Assembly: GCF_907177275.1 (NCBI RefSeq)
Contig: NZ_CAJSLV010000070.1
Location: 46,548 to 110,547, forward strand
Reading direction: 5' to 3'
From: Actinacidiphila cocklensis
GTDB lineage: Bacteria > Actinomycetota > Actinomycetes > Streptomycetales > Streptomycetaceae
DNA length: 64,000 nucleotides
Positions 36,408 to 45,715 of the stretch are shown one piece after another; the first letter of the stretch is position 1, and each line of letters opens with the position of its first letter. Made by a program: the position numbers and the translations under genes. The notes beneath the pieces were generated by a model. The model saw nothing but the letters and a program-made list of their open reading frames with translations. It was not told the origin of the DNA and made no database searches.

Positions 36408-37751
36408 ATGAGCGAGCTGACGACCGACGCGCCCTTCGGCGCCGCAGCCGACTATGCGGCCGGCTACCCGGCGGACCGCATGGCCGACTACGACGACATG
36501 GACGACATGTACGCAGGAGCGCCTCCGCTGCAGTACCGCTTCGACGGACCGGAGAGCGCCCCGGTGATCGTGCTCGGCCCCGCCCTGGGCGCGACCTGGC
36601 ACATGTGGGACCGGCAACTGCCGATGCTCACCACCGACTGGCGGGTGCTGCGCTACGAGCTGCCCGGGCACGGCGGCGCGCCCGCCGAGCCCGCGTCGTC
36701 CGTGGACGACCTGGCGCGGCGGCTGCTCGCCGTCCTCGACGACGAGGGCATCGACACCTTCGGCTACGCCGGCTGCGCGCTCGGCGCGGCCATCGGCGCC
36801 CGGCTGGCGCTGCTGCGGCCCGACCGGGTCGCCGCGCTCGCCCTGGTGTCGGCCGCCGCCCGCTTCGGCAGCGCCGACACCTGGCGGCAGCGCGGTGTCG
36901 TGGTCCGCGCCAACGGCCTGGACCGCACCGCGCAGACCGGCCCCAAGCGCTGGTTCACCGACGCCTTCCTGGCCACCCAGCCGGCGATCACCGAGTGGGC
37001 CGTGCAGATGGTCGCCAGCACCGACCCGGCCTGCTACGTGGCCGCGTGCGAGGCGCTCGCCGCCTTCGACATCCGCGACTCGCTCGGCAGCATAGGAGTG
37101 CCCACCCTGGTGGTGGCCGGCGCCGACGACACCGAGACACCGCCCGCCGACGCCCGGCTGCTGGTCGCCGGCATCCCCGACGCGCGGCTCGCCGTGGTGC
37201 CCGCCACCGGCCACCTGGCGCCGGTCGAGGAGCCCACAGCGGTCGGCGAGCTGCTCGCCACCCACTTCGGCACCGCCTGGCAGGACCACGCCCCCGCCGC
37301 GGTGCCGCTGCCCCCGCCGCCGGTCTCGCCGGTGCCGCCCGCCCGGCTGCCGGCGTCGGTGCCGCCCGACCGGCTCGCCGAGGGCACCCGCATCCGCGGC
37401 GAGGTCATCGGCGGCAGCGCGGCCACCGACCGGCCGCTGGCGCCCGCGGGCGACGGCTTCGGCAGCGGCTTCGACGCCTTCGCGACCCGCTACTCGTGGG
37501 GCGAGATATGGTCCAGGCCCGGTCTCGACCGGCGGACCAGGGCCTGCGTCACGCTCACCGCACTGACCGCGACCGGCCAGCTCGCGGAACTGGCCGACCA
37601 CGTCAGGGGTGCGCTGCGGATCGGCCTGAGCCCGGCCGAGATCGAGGAGGTGCTGATGCACACCGCGGTCTACTGCGGGCTGCCCGCCGCACGCGCCGCA
37701 CTGGCAGCGGCACGCACCGTGGTCGAGCAGGAGACCGGCGCGCAACCGTAG
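36408..37751 (+). CDS. Alpha/beta hydrolase-carboxymuconolactone decarboxylase fusion, PcaL-like, with Cys nucleophile
   Basis: A 447-residue fusion resembling PcaL of the beta-ketoadipate pathway (enol-lactone hydrolase plus 4-carboxymuconolactone decarboxylase). Residues 1-40 are an unusual Asp/Tyr/Met-rich extension. The hydrolase (about 41-290) has VIVLGPALGATWHMWDRQL, catalytic Asp in VVAGADDTETPP and His in VPATGHLAP, but the nucleophile elbow is YAGCALGA, placing Cys123 where Ser is usual. A Pro-rich linker (VPLPPPPVSPVPPARLP) leads to the CMD domain (about 355-447; HVRGALRIGLSPAEIEEVLM, TAVYCGLPAA). No other protocatechuate gene is nearby, so the role is uncertain. Confidence 0.8.
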   Translation: MSELTTDAPFGAAADYAAGYPADRMADYDDMDDMYAGAPPLQYRFDGPESAPVIVLGPALGATWHMWDRQLPMLTTDWRVLRYELPGHGGAPAEPASSVDDLARRLLAVLDDEGIDTFGYAGCALGAAIGARLALLRPDRVAALALVSAAARFGSADTWRQRGVVVRANGLDRTAQTGPKRWFTDAFLATQPAITEWAVQMVASTDPACYVAACEALAAFDIRDSLGSIGVPTLVVAGADDTETPPADARLLVAGIPDARLAVVPATGHLAPVEEPTAVGELLATHFGTAWQDHAPAAVPLPPPPVSPVPPARLPASVPPDRLAEGTRIRGEVIGGSAATDRPLAPAGDGFGSGFDAFATRYSWGEIWSRPGLDRRTRACVTLTALTATGQLAELADHVRGALRIGLSPAEIEEVLMHTAVYCGLPAARAALAAARTVVEQETGAQP

Positions 37752-37873
37752 CAGGATGGGATACGGGCGCCGCCGCCCTGCGCGGCGCCGCAGGAAGCCA
37801 CGACCCCGGGGGTGCGTACGCGCTCCCGGGTACCGAGAGTCCGACCGACGCGTACCGGCGAGGGTGGAATCCA

Positions 37874-38506
37874 GTGAAGCTGACCAAGAAACGTCACTCC
37901 TGCGTCCGGATGGAGAAGGACGGGCTCACGCTCGTCATCGACCCGGGTGTCTTCAGCGAGCAGGACGCGGCGGCCGGCGCCGACGTCATCCTGGTCACCC
38001 ACGAGCACCCCGACCACTTCGACCCCGGCCGGCTGCGGGCCGCCCTCGACGCCGACCCGGCGGCCGAGCTGTGGACGCTGGCCAGCGTCGCCGACCAGCT
38101 CGCCGCGGCCTTCCCCGGCCGGGTGCACACCGTCGGCCACGGCGACACCTTCACCGCCGCCGGCTTCGACGTCCAGGTGCACGGCGAGCTGCACGCCGTG
38201 ATCCACCCCGACCTGCCGCGGATCACCAACGTCGGATACCTGGTGGACGGCGCGGTCTTCCACCCCGGCGACGCCCTCACCGTGCCCGGCTACCCGGTCG
38301 ACACGCTGCTGCTGCCGGTGATGGCGCCCTGGAACAAGATCTCCGAGGTCATCGACTACGTGCGTGAGGTCAAGCCGCGGCGGTCCGTCGACATCCACGA
38401 CGCGCTGCTGACCGACCTGGCCCGGCCGCTGTACGACACCCAGCTGACCAATCTCAGCGGCGCCGACCACCTGCGGCTCGCGCCGGGCGACGGCACCGCG
38501 ACCTGA
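37874..38506 (+). CDS. MBL-fold (UlaG-like) metal-dependent hydrolase
   Basis: A 210-residue metallo-beta-lactamase fold. Motif HxHxDH is LVTHEHPDHFD (about residues 38-48); further ligands are in GELHAVIHPDLPR, VFHPGDALTV and the terminal SVDIHDALL. The opening HSCVRMEKDGLTLVIDPGVF is typical of small UlaG-like proteins. The GTG at 37874 lies behind a GAGGGTGGAA site. The substrate is unknown. Confidence 0.85.
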   Translation: MKLTKKRHSCVRMEKDGLTLVIDPGVFSEQDAAAGADVILVTHEHPDHFDPGRLRAALDADPAAELWTLASVADQLAAAFPGRVHTVGHGDTFTAAGFDVQVHGELHAVIHPDLPRITNVGYLVDGAVFHPGDALTVPGYPVDTLLLPVMAPWNKISEVIDYVREVKPRRSVDIHDALLTDLARPLYDTQLTNLSGADHLRLAPGDGTAT

Positions 38507-38557
38507 CCGACCAGGGCGTACGGTCCGTTGTCGTACCCAGCCGCTAGGTTGGTGGGT

Positions 38558-39340
38558 ATGCGCATCGCGACCTGGAACATCAACTCGATCACTGCCCGGC
38601 TGCCCCGGCTGCTCGGCTGGCTGGAGAGCAGCGGCACGGACGTCGTGTGCGTCCAGGAGACCAAGTGCAGCGACGAGCAGTTCCCCTACGACGAGCTGCG
38701 CGAGCTGGGGTACGAGGCGGCGGTCAACGCCGACGGGCGGTGGAACGGGGTCGCGCTGATCTCCCGGGTGGGCCTGGCCGACGTGGTCAAGGGCCTGCCC
38801 GGCGGCCCCGCCTACGAGGGGGTGCAGGAGCCGCGGGCGGTGTCGGCGACCTGCGGCGGCAAGGTCCGGCTCTGGTCGGTCTACGTGCCCAACGGCCGTG
38901 AGGTCGGCCACCCGCACTACGCGTACAAGCTCCAGTGGTTCGAGGCGCTGCGCGCCGCGGTGGCCGACAACGCGGCGGGCGAGCTGCCGTTCGCGGTCCT
39001 CGGCGACTACAACGTGGCACCGGCCGACGAGGACGTCTGGGACCTCTCGGCCTTCGAGGGCCAGACGCATGTCACCGCCCCCGAGCGCGAGGCGCTGGCC
39101 GCGCTGCGCGGCACCGGCCTGACCGACGTGGTGCCGCGCCCGCTGAAGTACGACCACCCGTTCACCTACTGGGACTACCGCCAGCTGGGATTCCCCAAGA
39201 ACCGCGGCATGCGCATCGACCTGGTCTACGGCAACGGGCCGTTCGCCAAGGCGGTCTCCGACGCGTACGTGGACCGCGAGGAGCGCAAGGGCAAGGGCGC
39301 CTCCGACCACGCCCCGGTCGTGGTCGACCTCGACGTCTGA
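38558..39340 (+). CDS. xth: Exodeoxyribonuclease III
   Basis: A 260-residue AP endonuclease/3'-exonuclease for base excision repair. Motifs: MRIATWNINSITARLPRLL, VCVQETKCSDEQFP (metal Glu), LWSVYVPNGREVGHPHYAYK, VLGDYNVAPADEDVWD, MRIDLVYG and GASDHAPVVVDLDV (catalytic His). The ATG 38558 places the family start exactly; an upstream in-frame start at 38528 lies in the promoter. It is probably monocistronic. Confidence 0.95.
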   Translation: MRIATWNINSITARLPRLLGWLESSGTDVVCVQETKCSDEQFPYDELRELGYEAAVNADGRWNGVALISRVGLADVVKGLPGGPAYEGVQEPRAVSATCGGKVRLWSVYVPNGREVGHPHYAYKLQWFEALRAAVADNAAGELPFAVLGDYNVAPADEDVWDLSAFEGQTHVTAPEREALAALRGTGLTDVVPRPLKYDHPFTYWDYRQLGFPKNRGMRIDLVYGNGPFAKAVSDAYVDREERKGKGASDHAPVVVDLDV

Positions 39341-39403
39341 CACCCGGCGCCCCGCGCCGCGCGCCTGGTGCCGCGGCGCAGCGCGCGGTGCGACGCTGGG
39401 GGG

Positions 39404-39850
39404 ATGGACATCCCGCTGATCGGCCAGTGGCGCAAACGGCACGCGGTACCCCGCGGTTTCGCCGTCTTCGGCAACGAGGACCGGCCCGACCCCGCGATGC
39501 TGGCCGAACTCCTCGGCGAGTGCCCGCTGCTGCGGGCCAGGGCGGCCGACGACGGGGTGGAGCTCGACGACACCGCCGCCTCCCTGAGCGCCCTGGACCA
39601 GCTCGTGCCCAACTGGCGCGACGAGGAGGAGCAGGCGCTCGACCGGCTCGGCAACGACGCGGGCCTCTACCTCGGCACGGTCATCGTCCGTACCGTCCCC
39701 GGCGCGCGCTGGCAGGTGTGGCCCAACGGCCGCCCGGTGGTCCGCCTGGCGACCGGCCGCGAGATCGACACCGTCGAAGTCGGCCACGGCTGGGCGGAGA
39801 ACGGCAGCCCGGAACTGTCACAGGTACTGGCCGAGACAGCGGAGGACTGA
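39404..39850 (+). CDS. DUF6278-like protein
   Basis: A 148-residue soluble protein conserved in streptomycetes downstream of or near repair genes, as I recall. Visible segments: MDIPLIGQWRKRHAVPRGF, LDDTAASLSALDQLVPNW, NDAGLYLGTVIVRTVPGA and VWPNGRPVVRLATGREIDTV. The name DUF6278 is from memory. It resembles immunity or assembly-type small proteins but has no identified activity. ATG 39404 lies in GGGGGGATG. Confidence 0.6.
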   Translation: MDIPLIGQWRKRHAVPRGFAVFGNEDRPDPAMLAELLGECPLLRARAADDGVELDDTAASLSALDQLVPNWRDEEEQALDRLGNDAGLYLGTVIVRTVPGARWQVWPNGRPVVRLATGREIDTVEVGHGWAENGSPELSQVLAETAED

Positions 39851-40119
39851 CGCACGAGCTGTCGCAGTGGGTGGTCGGGGAACGAGGCCGTCCGCGGAGA
39901 CGGTGAGCAGGAAGGCCGACCGGCAGAGCCGAGGAACGGGCGGCGCGTCCACCAGGTGACGTACCGTCACCCGAAACGGTGGCACGGCCGCCACCAGGGG
40001 GGAAGGCCAGGCGTGTCAGGGGCGTGGTCGCCCGGCCGCGGTGCGGCATATGTGCATCATGGCGGCAGACGTTCCCTCGATACAAAACTCACCCCTCAGC
40101 CTGGCACCGGAGGCACCAC

Positions 40120-40371
40120 GTGGACTCCCTACAGCAGCTGCCGAACATCGGGGCGGTGCTTGCCGACCGTCTCCGCCGAGCCGGCGTCGACGACGCGGGC
40201 GAACTGCGCCGGCTGGGATCGGGCAGGGCCTTCGAGAAGATCCGCCCCGACCTGCCGGACGACGCCCAGACCCACACCCTGCTGGCCCTGGAAGGCGCCC
40301 TGCGCGGCATGCGGTGGACCGCCATCCCGCAGACCGAGCGCGACACGCTCGTCCACCGCGTGCTCGGCTGA
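40120..40371 (+). CDS. TfoX C-terminal-domain-like protein
   Basis: An 83-residue helical protein matching the C-terminal domain of TfoX/Sxy: LQQLPNIGAVLADRLRRAGV (helix-hairpin-helix-like), DDAGELRRLGSGRAFEKIRP, then HTLLALEGALRGMRWTAI. The N-terminal TfoX domain is absent, as in many stand-alone actinobacterial versions. GTG 40120 follows CCGGAGG with seven-base spacing. The transport ATPase starts nine bases after its stop, so the two may be co-transcribed. The role is unknown. Confidence 0.8.
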   Translation: MDSLQQLPNIGAVLADRLRRAGVDDAGELRRLGSGRAFEKIRPDLPDDAQTHTLLALEGALRGMRWTAIPQTERDTLVHRVLG

Positions 40372-40380
40372 GCGCCGCGT

Positions 40381-41124
40381 ATGCCGGCGGAACCACTGAT
40401 CGTCCTGAGCGGGGTCAACAAGCACTTCGGCCGGCTCCACGTGCTCAAGGACATCGACCTGACCGTCGGACGCGGTGAGGTCGTGGTGGTCGTCGGCCCC
40501 TCGGGTTCCGGCAAGTCCACCCTGTGCCGGGCGATCAACCGGCTGGAGCCGGTGGAGGCCGGCACCATCACCGTGGACGGGCAGCCGCTGCCCGCCGAGG
40601 GCCGCGCACTGGCCCGGCTGCGCGCCGACGTCGGCATGGTCTTCCAGTCCTTCAACCTCTTCGCCCACCGCACCGTGCTCGACAACGTGATGCTCGCGCC
40701 GCTGAAGGTCCGCCGCCGCGGCAAGGCCGATGCCCAGCGCAAGGCCCGCGAACTCCTCGACCGGGTCGGCCTGCTGGCGCACGCCGGCAAGCTGCCCGCC
40801 CAGCTGTCCGGCGGCCAGCAGCAGCGCGTCGCGATCGCCCGCGCGCTGGCCATGGACCCCAAGGCGATGCTCTTCGACGAGCCGACCTCGGCCCTCGACC
40901 CCGAGATGATCAACGAGGTGCTCGAAGTGATGCAGCAGCTCGCCGAGGAGGGCATGACGATGGTCGTGGTCACCCACGAGATGGGCTTCGCCCGCTCCGC
41001 CGCGGACCGGATGGTCTTCATGGCGGACGGGCAGATCATCGAGGACCGCGTGCCGGAGGACTTCTTCACCGACCCGCGGACCGACCGCGCCCGCGACTTC
41101 CTGTCCAAGATCCTCCACCACTGA
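40381..41124 (+). CDS. Polar amino-acid ABC transporter ATP-binding protein
   Basis: A 247-residue ATPase of the GluA/GlnQ type. Walker A GPSGSGKST, Q-loop MVFQSFNLFAHRTVLDNV (the FNLF is characteristic), signature LSGGQQQRVAIARAL, Walker B AMLFDEPTSALDPEM, switch VVVTHEMGFA. It energises uptake of glutamate-like or other polar amino acids. First of four transporter genes in the order ATPase, binding protein, permease, permease, like the gluABCD operon of actinobacteria. Confidence 0.93.
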   Translation: MPAEPLIVLSGVNKHFGRLHVLKDIDLTVGRGEVVVVVGPSGSGKSTLCRAINRLEPVEAGTITVDGQPLPAEGRALARLRADVGMVFQSFNLFAHRTVLDNVMLAPLKVRRRGKADAQRKARELLDRVGLLAHAGKLPAQLSGGQQQRVAIARALAMDPKAMLFDEPTSALDPEMINEVLEVMQQLAEEGMTMVVVTHEMGFARSAADRMVFMADGQIIEDRVPEDFFTDPRTDRARDFLSKILHH

Positions 41125-41135
41125 CCGGGCGCCCC

Positions 41136-42065
41136 GTGACCCCGATGCGCCGCGGCCCGCGGCCCCGCGGCGCACTCCTGCTCGTACCGGCCGCCCTCGT
41201 CCTCGTCCTCGCCCTCGCCTGCGGCTGCGGGCGGCAGGGCAGCCCGCCGGCCAAGGGGCCGCGCCCCGGCGCCCTGCCCGCCTACCGCGTCGACACCGCC
41301 TTCTCGCTGCCCTCCTCGCCCACCTGGACCCGCGCCCACCGCCGCGGCCGGCTCGTCGTCGGCGTCAAGGACGACCAGCCGTACCTCGGCGAGCGCGACC
41401 CCGCCACGGGGGCGTACTCCGGTTTCGACATCGAGATCGCCAGGATGACGGCCGCCTCGCTCGGCTTCGCCGCCGACGAGATCGGCTTCAAGGCCATCGC
41501 GTCGGCCAACCGGGAGACCTCGCTGAGCAACGGGCAGATCGACATGTACGTCGGCACGTACACCATCAACGCGCTGCGCAAACGGCAGGTGGGCTTCGCC
41601 GGCCCCTACTACCTGGCGGGGCAGGGCCTGCTGGTGCGCACCGGCGAGCACGACATCACCGGGCCGCAGGACCTCAAGGGCAAGAAGGTCTGCTCGGCCG
41701 CCGGCTCCAGCTCGATCCAGCGCATCGAGGCCGACTACCCCGACGCCACCCCGGTCACCTACGACACCTACTCGGTGTGCGTGGACAACCTGCTCACCTA
41801 CCAGGTCGACGCGGTGACCACCGACGACTCGATCCTGCTGGGCTACGCCGCCAAGGCACCCGAGGAGATGAAGGTGGTCGGCAAGCCCTTCTCGCAGGAG
41901 CCCTACGGGATCGGCGTGTCCAAGGGCGACACCGCGCTGCGGCTCGCGCTGGACGGCGCCATCGTCGCCCACGAGCGCGACGGCGACTGGAAGCGGGCCT
42001 ACGACGCCACCCTCGGCCTGTCGGGGGTGCCCGCGCCCACCCCGCCGCCGGTCGACCGCTACTGA
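41136..42065 (+). CDS. Amino-acid-binding lipoprotein
   Basis: A 309-residue family 3 solute-binding lipoprotein. The signal (RGALLLVPAALVLVLALACG) contains the lipobox. The core: GRLVVGVKDDQPYLGERD, GFDIEIARMTAASLGF, LKGKKVCSAAGSSSIQRI, then TTDDSILLGYAAK and FSQEPYGIGVSKGDTALR. Cysteines in KVCSAAGSSS and YSVCVDN are typical of GluB-like proteins. GTG 41136 is given because it follows the ATPase stop closely, but ATG 41145 is equally possible; neither has a strong ribosome site. Confidence 0.9.
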   Translation: MTPMRRGPRPRGALLLVPAALVLVLALACGCGRQGSPPAKGPRPGALPAYRVDTAFSLPSSPTWTRAHRRGRLVVGVKDDQPYLGERDPATGAYSGFDIEIARMTAASLGFAADEIGFKAIASANRETSLSNGQIDMYVGTYTINALRKRQVGFAGPYYLAGQGLLVRTGEHDITGPQDLKGKKVCSAAGSSSIQRIEADYPDATPVTYDTYSVCVDNLLTYQVDAVTTDDSILLGYAAKAPEEMKVVGKPFSQEPYGIGVSKGDTALRLALDGAIVAHERDGDWKRAYDATLGLSGVPAPTPPPVDRY

Positions 42066-42077
42066 CGGGAGCGACGT

Positions 42078-42722
42078 GTGAACGTGCTGACGCAGAACTT
42101 CTCGCTCTACGGGAAGGGCCTGTGGGGCACCGTCCAGCTCACCCTGCTCGCCGGCGCCCTCGCGCTGGCCGTCGGGGTGCTGATCGCCGGCTTCCGGGTC
42201 TCCCCGGTCAAGGCGCTGCGGGTGTTCGGCACCGCGTGGGTGACCGTGCTCCGCAACACCCCGCTGACCCTGCTGTTCTTCGCGGTGCTGCTCGGCCTGC
42301 CGCGCTTCGGCGTCGTGCTGCCCTTCATGGTCTTCGCGGTGCTGGCGCTCGGCGCGTACACCTCGGCCTTCGTCTGCGAGGCGGTGCGGGCCGGCATCAA
42401 CACCGTGCCGCTCGGCCAGGGCGAGGCTGCCAGGAGCCTGGGGATGTCCTTCACCCAGACCCTGTCGCTGGTGGTGCTGCCGCAGGCCGCCCGCTCGGTG
42501 ATCCCGCCGATCGGCTCGACGCTGATCGCGCTGGCGAAGAACTCCGCGATCGCCGGCTCCTTCTCGGTCGACGAACTGCTCGGCACCTACAAGCCCCTCA
42601 ACGAACTGGGCTACAGCATCGTGTGGACCTTCGTGTGGATCGCGGTGGGCTACCTCATCGTCACCCTCAGCCTGGCCGGCGTCTTCGCCCTGCTGGAGAG
42701 GAAGCTGGGGGTCGCCCGATGA
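42078..42722 (+). CDS. Amino-acid ABC transporter permease (GluC-like)
   Basis: A 214-residue His/Glu/Gln-type permease with about five helices. Its EAA loop is EAVRAGINTVPLGQGEAARSLG followed in sequence by LVVLPQAARSVIPP; only the first is quoted in part as family signature (GQGEAARSLG). The GTG start lies 12 bases after the binding-protein stop with GGGAG nearby. It pairs with the next gene. Confidence 0.92.
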   Translation: MNVLTQNFSLYGKGLWGTVQLTLLAGALALAVGVLIAGFRVSPVKALRVFGTAWVTVLRNTPLTLLFFAVLLGLPRFGVVLPFMVFAVLALGAYTSAFVCEAVRAGINTVPLGQGEAARSLGMSFTQTLSLVVLPQAARSVIPPIGSTLIALAKNSAIAGSFSVDELLGTYKPLNELGYSIVWTFVWIAVGYLIVTLSLAGVFALLERKLGVAR

Positions 42723-43561
42723 CCGCGAGCAGCGCCCTGTACGACATCCCCGGCCCCCGGGCGCTGGCCAGGCACCGGCTGTACGCGTGGATCACCAGCG
42801 CGGTGCTGGCCCTGCTGGTGGCGTTCGTCGTCTACAAGCTGGTGGACACCGGGCAGTTCTCCGCCGTCAAATGGCGGCCCTTCACCTACGAGGGCATCCA
42901 GCGGCTGCTGCTGAAGGGGCTGGCGAACACCCTCAGGGCCTTCGGCTGGGCCGCGCTCGCCTCGCTGGTCTTCGGGGTGGTCTTCGCCGCCGGGCGGCTG
43001 TCCGACCACCGGGTGCTGCGCTGGGCGAGCACGCTGGTGGTGGAGTTCTTCCGGGCGATGCCGCTGCTGGTGATGATCTTCTTCATCTTCATCGCGCTCA
43101 AGCTGGACCCGCTGCTCGCCCTGATCATCGGCCTGACCCTCTACAACGGCTCGGTGCTCGCCGAGGTCTTCCGCGCCGGGGTCAACGCGGTGCCGCGCGG
43201 CCAGCGCGAGGCGGCCTACGCGCTGGGCATGCGCAAGACCCAGGTCATGACGTACGTGCTGGTGCCGCAGGCGGCCAGGGCGATGCTGCCGGCGATCATC
43301 AGCCAGCTGGTGGTGGCTCTCAAGGACACCTCGCTGGGCTACCTCATCACCTACCAGGAGTTCCTCTACTCGGGGAAGCTCATCGCCACCAACCTGGACT
43401 ACGACCTGCCGTTCATCCCGGTGGTGATGGTGATCGCCCCCGTCTACATCGGCATGTGCATGCTGCTGTCCTGGTCCGCCAACCGGATCGCCCGGCACGA
43501 GCGGCGCAGCCCCAGGACCAAGGGCACCGAGGTCACGACGCAGCTGCCCGACGAGATCTGA
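42719..43561 (+). CDS. Amino-acid ABC transporter permease (GluD-like)
   Basis: A 280-residue permease. An N-terminal tail and first helix (ITSAVLALLVAFVVYKLVD) precede the transport domain with ANTLRAFGWAALASLVFGVV, the MPLLVMIFFIFIALKLD segment and EAA loop GQREAAYALGMRKTQ, then VLVPQAARAMLPAI. The ATG overlaps the preceding stop (ATGA). A basic tail (NRIARHERRSPRTKG) ends the protein. Confidence 0.92.
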   Translation: MTASSALYDIPGPRALARHRLYAWITSAVLALLVAFVVYKLVDTGQFSAVKWRPFTYEGIQRLLLKGLANTLRAFGWAALASLVFGVVFAAGRLSDHRVLRWASTLVVEFFRAMPLLVMIFFIFIALKLDPLLALIIGLTLYNGSVLAEVFRAGVNAVPRGQREAAYALGMRKTQVMTYVLVPQAARAMLPAIISQLVVALKDTSLGYLITYQEFLYSGKLIATNLDYDLPFIPVVMVIAPVYIGMCMLLSWSANRIARHERRSPRTKGTEVTTQLPDEI

Positions 43562-43594
43562 GCGTCCTCGACCGCAGGTGAGGGGCAGGTGGGG

Positions 43595-43604
43595 CGGAAT
43601 TCCG
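43595..43604. promoter_or_regulatory. Palindrome CGGAATTCCG upstream of transketolase
   Basis: A ten-base perfect palindrome 72 bases before the transketolase ATG, in the 114-base gap after the transporter operon. It may be a regulator site. Confidence 0.3.
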
Positions 43605-43675
43605 GTTTGTCCTGCCCGCGGCCGGGCAGCCGCACCGTTGGGACGGATCGACCCTGCGAGGAAAGAGACGGTGCC

Positions 43676-45544
43676 ATGAACGACACGATCACCCACACCC
43701 CCCTCATGAGCGACACCGACCTCGCCGAGCTGGCGCAGCAGCTTCGAGTGGACTCCGTCCGGGCGGCCGCGGCGGCCGGCTCAGGCCACCCCACGTCCTC
43801 GATGTCCGCCGCCGACCTGATGGCCGTCCTGCTCGCCCGGCACCTGTCCTACGACTTCGACCGGCCCGACAACCCCGGCAACGACCACCTGATCTTCTCC
43901 AAGGGACACGCGTCCCCGCTGCTGTACTCCGCCTACAAGGCGGTCGGCGCCATCACCGACGACGAGCTGCTGACCTTCCGCAAACTCGGCAGTCGCATGG
44001 AGGGCCACCCCACCCCCCGGCTGCCCTGGGTCGACGTGGCCACCGGGTCGCTGGGCCAGGGCCTGCCCATCGGCGTCGGCGTCGCCCTCGCCGGCAGCCG
44101 CCTCGACCGCCTGCCGTACCGCACCTGGGTGCTGTGCGGGGACAGCGAGATGGCCGAGGGCTCGCTGTGGGAGGCCTTCGAGCACGCCGGCATCGAGGGC
44201 CTCGACCACCTCACCGCGATCATCGACGTCAACCGGCTCGGCCAGCGCGGCCCCACCCGGCACGGCTGGGATCTGGACGCCTACGCCCGCAGGATCCGCG
44301 CCTTCGGCTGGCACACCGTGGAGATCGACGGCCACGACATCGCCGCGATCGACGAGGCCATGACGTCCGCAGAGAACACCCGCGGCGCCCCCACCGCGAT
44401 CATCGCCCGTACCCGCAAGGGCAAGGGCGCCACCGAGGTCGAGGACAAGGAGGGCAAGCACGGCAAGCCGCTGTCCGACCCGGCGGCGGCCATCCGCGAG
44501 CTCGGCGGCCTGCGCGACCTGCGGGTCGAGGTCCAGCGGCCGCCGGACGCCGAGCCGGCCGCCCGCGGCGGCGGCGACCCGCACACCTCGCTGCCGCGCT
44601 ACGCCACCGGCGGCGACCCGGTGGCCACCCGCACCGCCTTCGGCGAGACGCTGGCCGCGCTCGGCTCGCTGCACGACGACGTCGTGGTCCTCGACGGCGA
44701 GGTCGGCGACTCCACCAAGGCCCAGCTCTTCGCCGCCGACCACGCCGAGCGCTACTTCGAGTGCTACATCGCGGAGCAGCAGATGATCGCCGCGGCCGTC
44801 GGCATCGGGGTGCGCGGCTGGACCGCCTACGCCTGCACCTTCGCGGCCTTCCTGACCCGCGCCCACGACTTCCTGCGGATGGCCGCGATCAGCCGCTCCA
44901 CGATCAACGTGGTCGGCACCCACGCGGGCGTCGCGATCGGCGAGGACGGCCCGTCCCAGATGGCGCTGGAGGACCTGGCGATGATGCGGGCCGTCCACGG
45001 CACCACCGTGCTCTACCCCTGCGACGCCAACCAGACCGTCCAGCTGGTCACCGCCATGGCCGACCGCCCCGGCATCAGCTATCTGCGGGCCACCCGCGGC
45101 GAAAGCCCGGTGATCTACGGCCCCGGCGACGCCTTCCCGGTCGGCGGCAGCAAGGTGCTGCGCTCGCACCCCGACGACCAGGTCACCCTGATCGGCGCCG
45201 GCGTCACCGTCCACCAGGCGCTCGCCGCCGCCGACCAGCTGGTCGCCGACGGCGTCCGCGCCCGGGTCATCGACCTGTACTCGGTCAAGCCGGTCGACAC
45301 CCAGACGCTGCGCACGGCGGCCGAGGAGACCGGGCGGTTCGTGATCGTCGAGGACCACCACCCCGAGGGCGGCCTCGCCGACGCGGTCATGGAGTCCTTC
45401 GGCAACGGCCACCCCGCCCCCCGGCACACCCGGCTCGCCGTCCACACCATGCCCGGCTCCGCGACGCCCGCCCAGCAGCTCGACGCGGCCGGCATCAGCG
45501 CCCCCGCCATCGCGGCCGCCGCCCGCAAGCTCGCCGCGACCTGA
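43676..45544 (+). CDS. tkt: Transketolase
   Basis: A 622-residue thiamine-diphosphate enzyme of the pentose phosphate pathway. It contains GSGHPTSSMSAADLM, SKGHASPLLYSAYK, TGSLGQGLPIGVG, the cofactor motif GDSEMAEGSLWEA ending in DVNR, then the Pyr domain YIAEQQMIAAAVGIG with the catalytic Glu and GVAIGEDGPSQMALEDLAMM. Length and motifs suit the shorter, animal-like transketolase subfamily rather than the canonical 690-residue TktA, so it may be a paralogue. ATG 43676 follows GAGGAAAGAGA. It stands alone. Confidence 0.93.
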   Translation: MNDTITHTPLMSDTDLAELAQQLRVDSVRAAAAAGSGHPTSSMSAADLMAVLLARHLSYDFDRPDNPGNDHLIFSKGHASPLLYSAYKAVGAITDDELLTFRKLGSRMEGHPTPRLPWVDVATGSLGQGLPIGVGVALAGSRLDRLPYRTWVLCGDSEMAEGSLWEAFEHAGIEGLDHLTAIIDVNRLGQRGPTRHGWDLDAYARRIRAFGWHTVEIDGHDIAAIDEAMTSAENTRGAPTAIIARTRKGKGATEVEDKEGKHGKPLSDPAAAIRELGGLRDLRVEVQRPPDAEPAARGGGDPHTSLPRYATGGDPVATRTAFGETLAALGSLHDDVVVLDGEVGDSTKAQLFAADHAERYFECYIAEQQMIAAAVGIGVRGWTAYACTFAAFLTRAHDFLRMAAISRSTINVVGTHAGVAIGEDGPSQMALEDLAMMRAVHGTTVLYPCDANQTVQLVTAMADRPGISYLRATRGESPVIYGPGDAFPVGGSKVLRSHPDDQVTLIGAGVTVHQALAAADQLVADGVRARVIDLYSVKPVDTQTLRTAAEETGRFVIVEDHHPEGGLADAVMESFGNGHPAPRHTRLAVHTMPGSATPAQQLDAAGISAPAIAAAARKLAAT

Positions 45545-45715
45545 GCCCCCCCGCAGCCGCGCGCGTACGCCCGGTACCGCGCCGGCCGTCCTCGAACACC
45601 CGTACCCGAAAGGAAAGTGACGCCCGAGTAGCTTGGCGGCCTCCCGCCCATTGACACCGACCCCTGCTGCCCTGAGCCTTGATCGACGTCAGAGTCGACG
45701 CAGGGGAGGGGCCGC

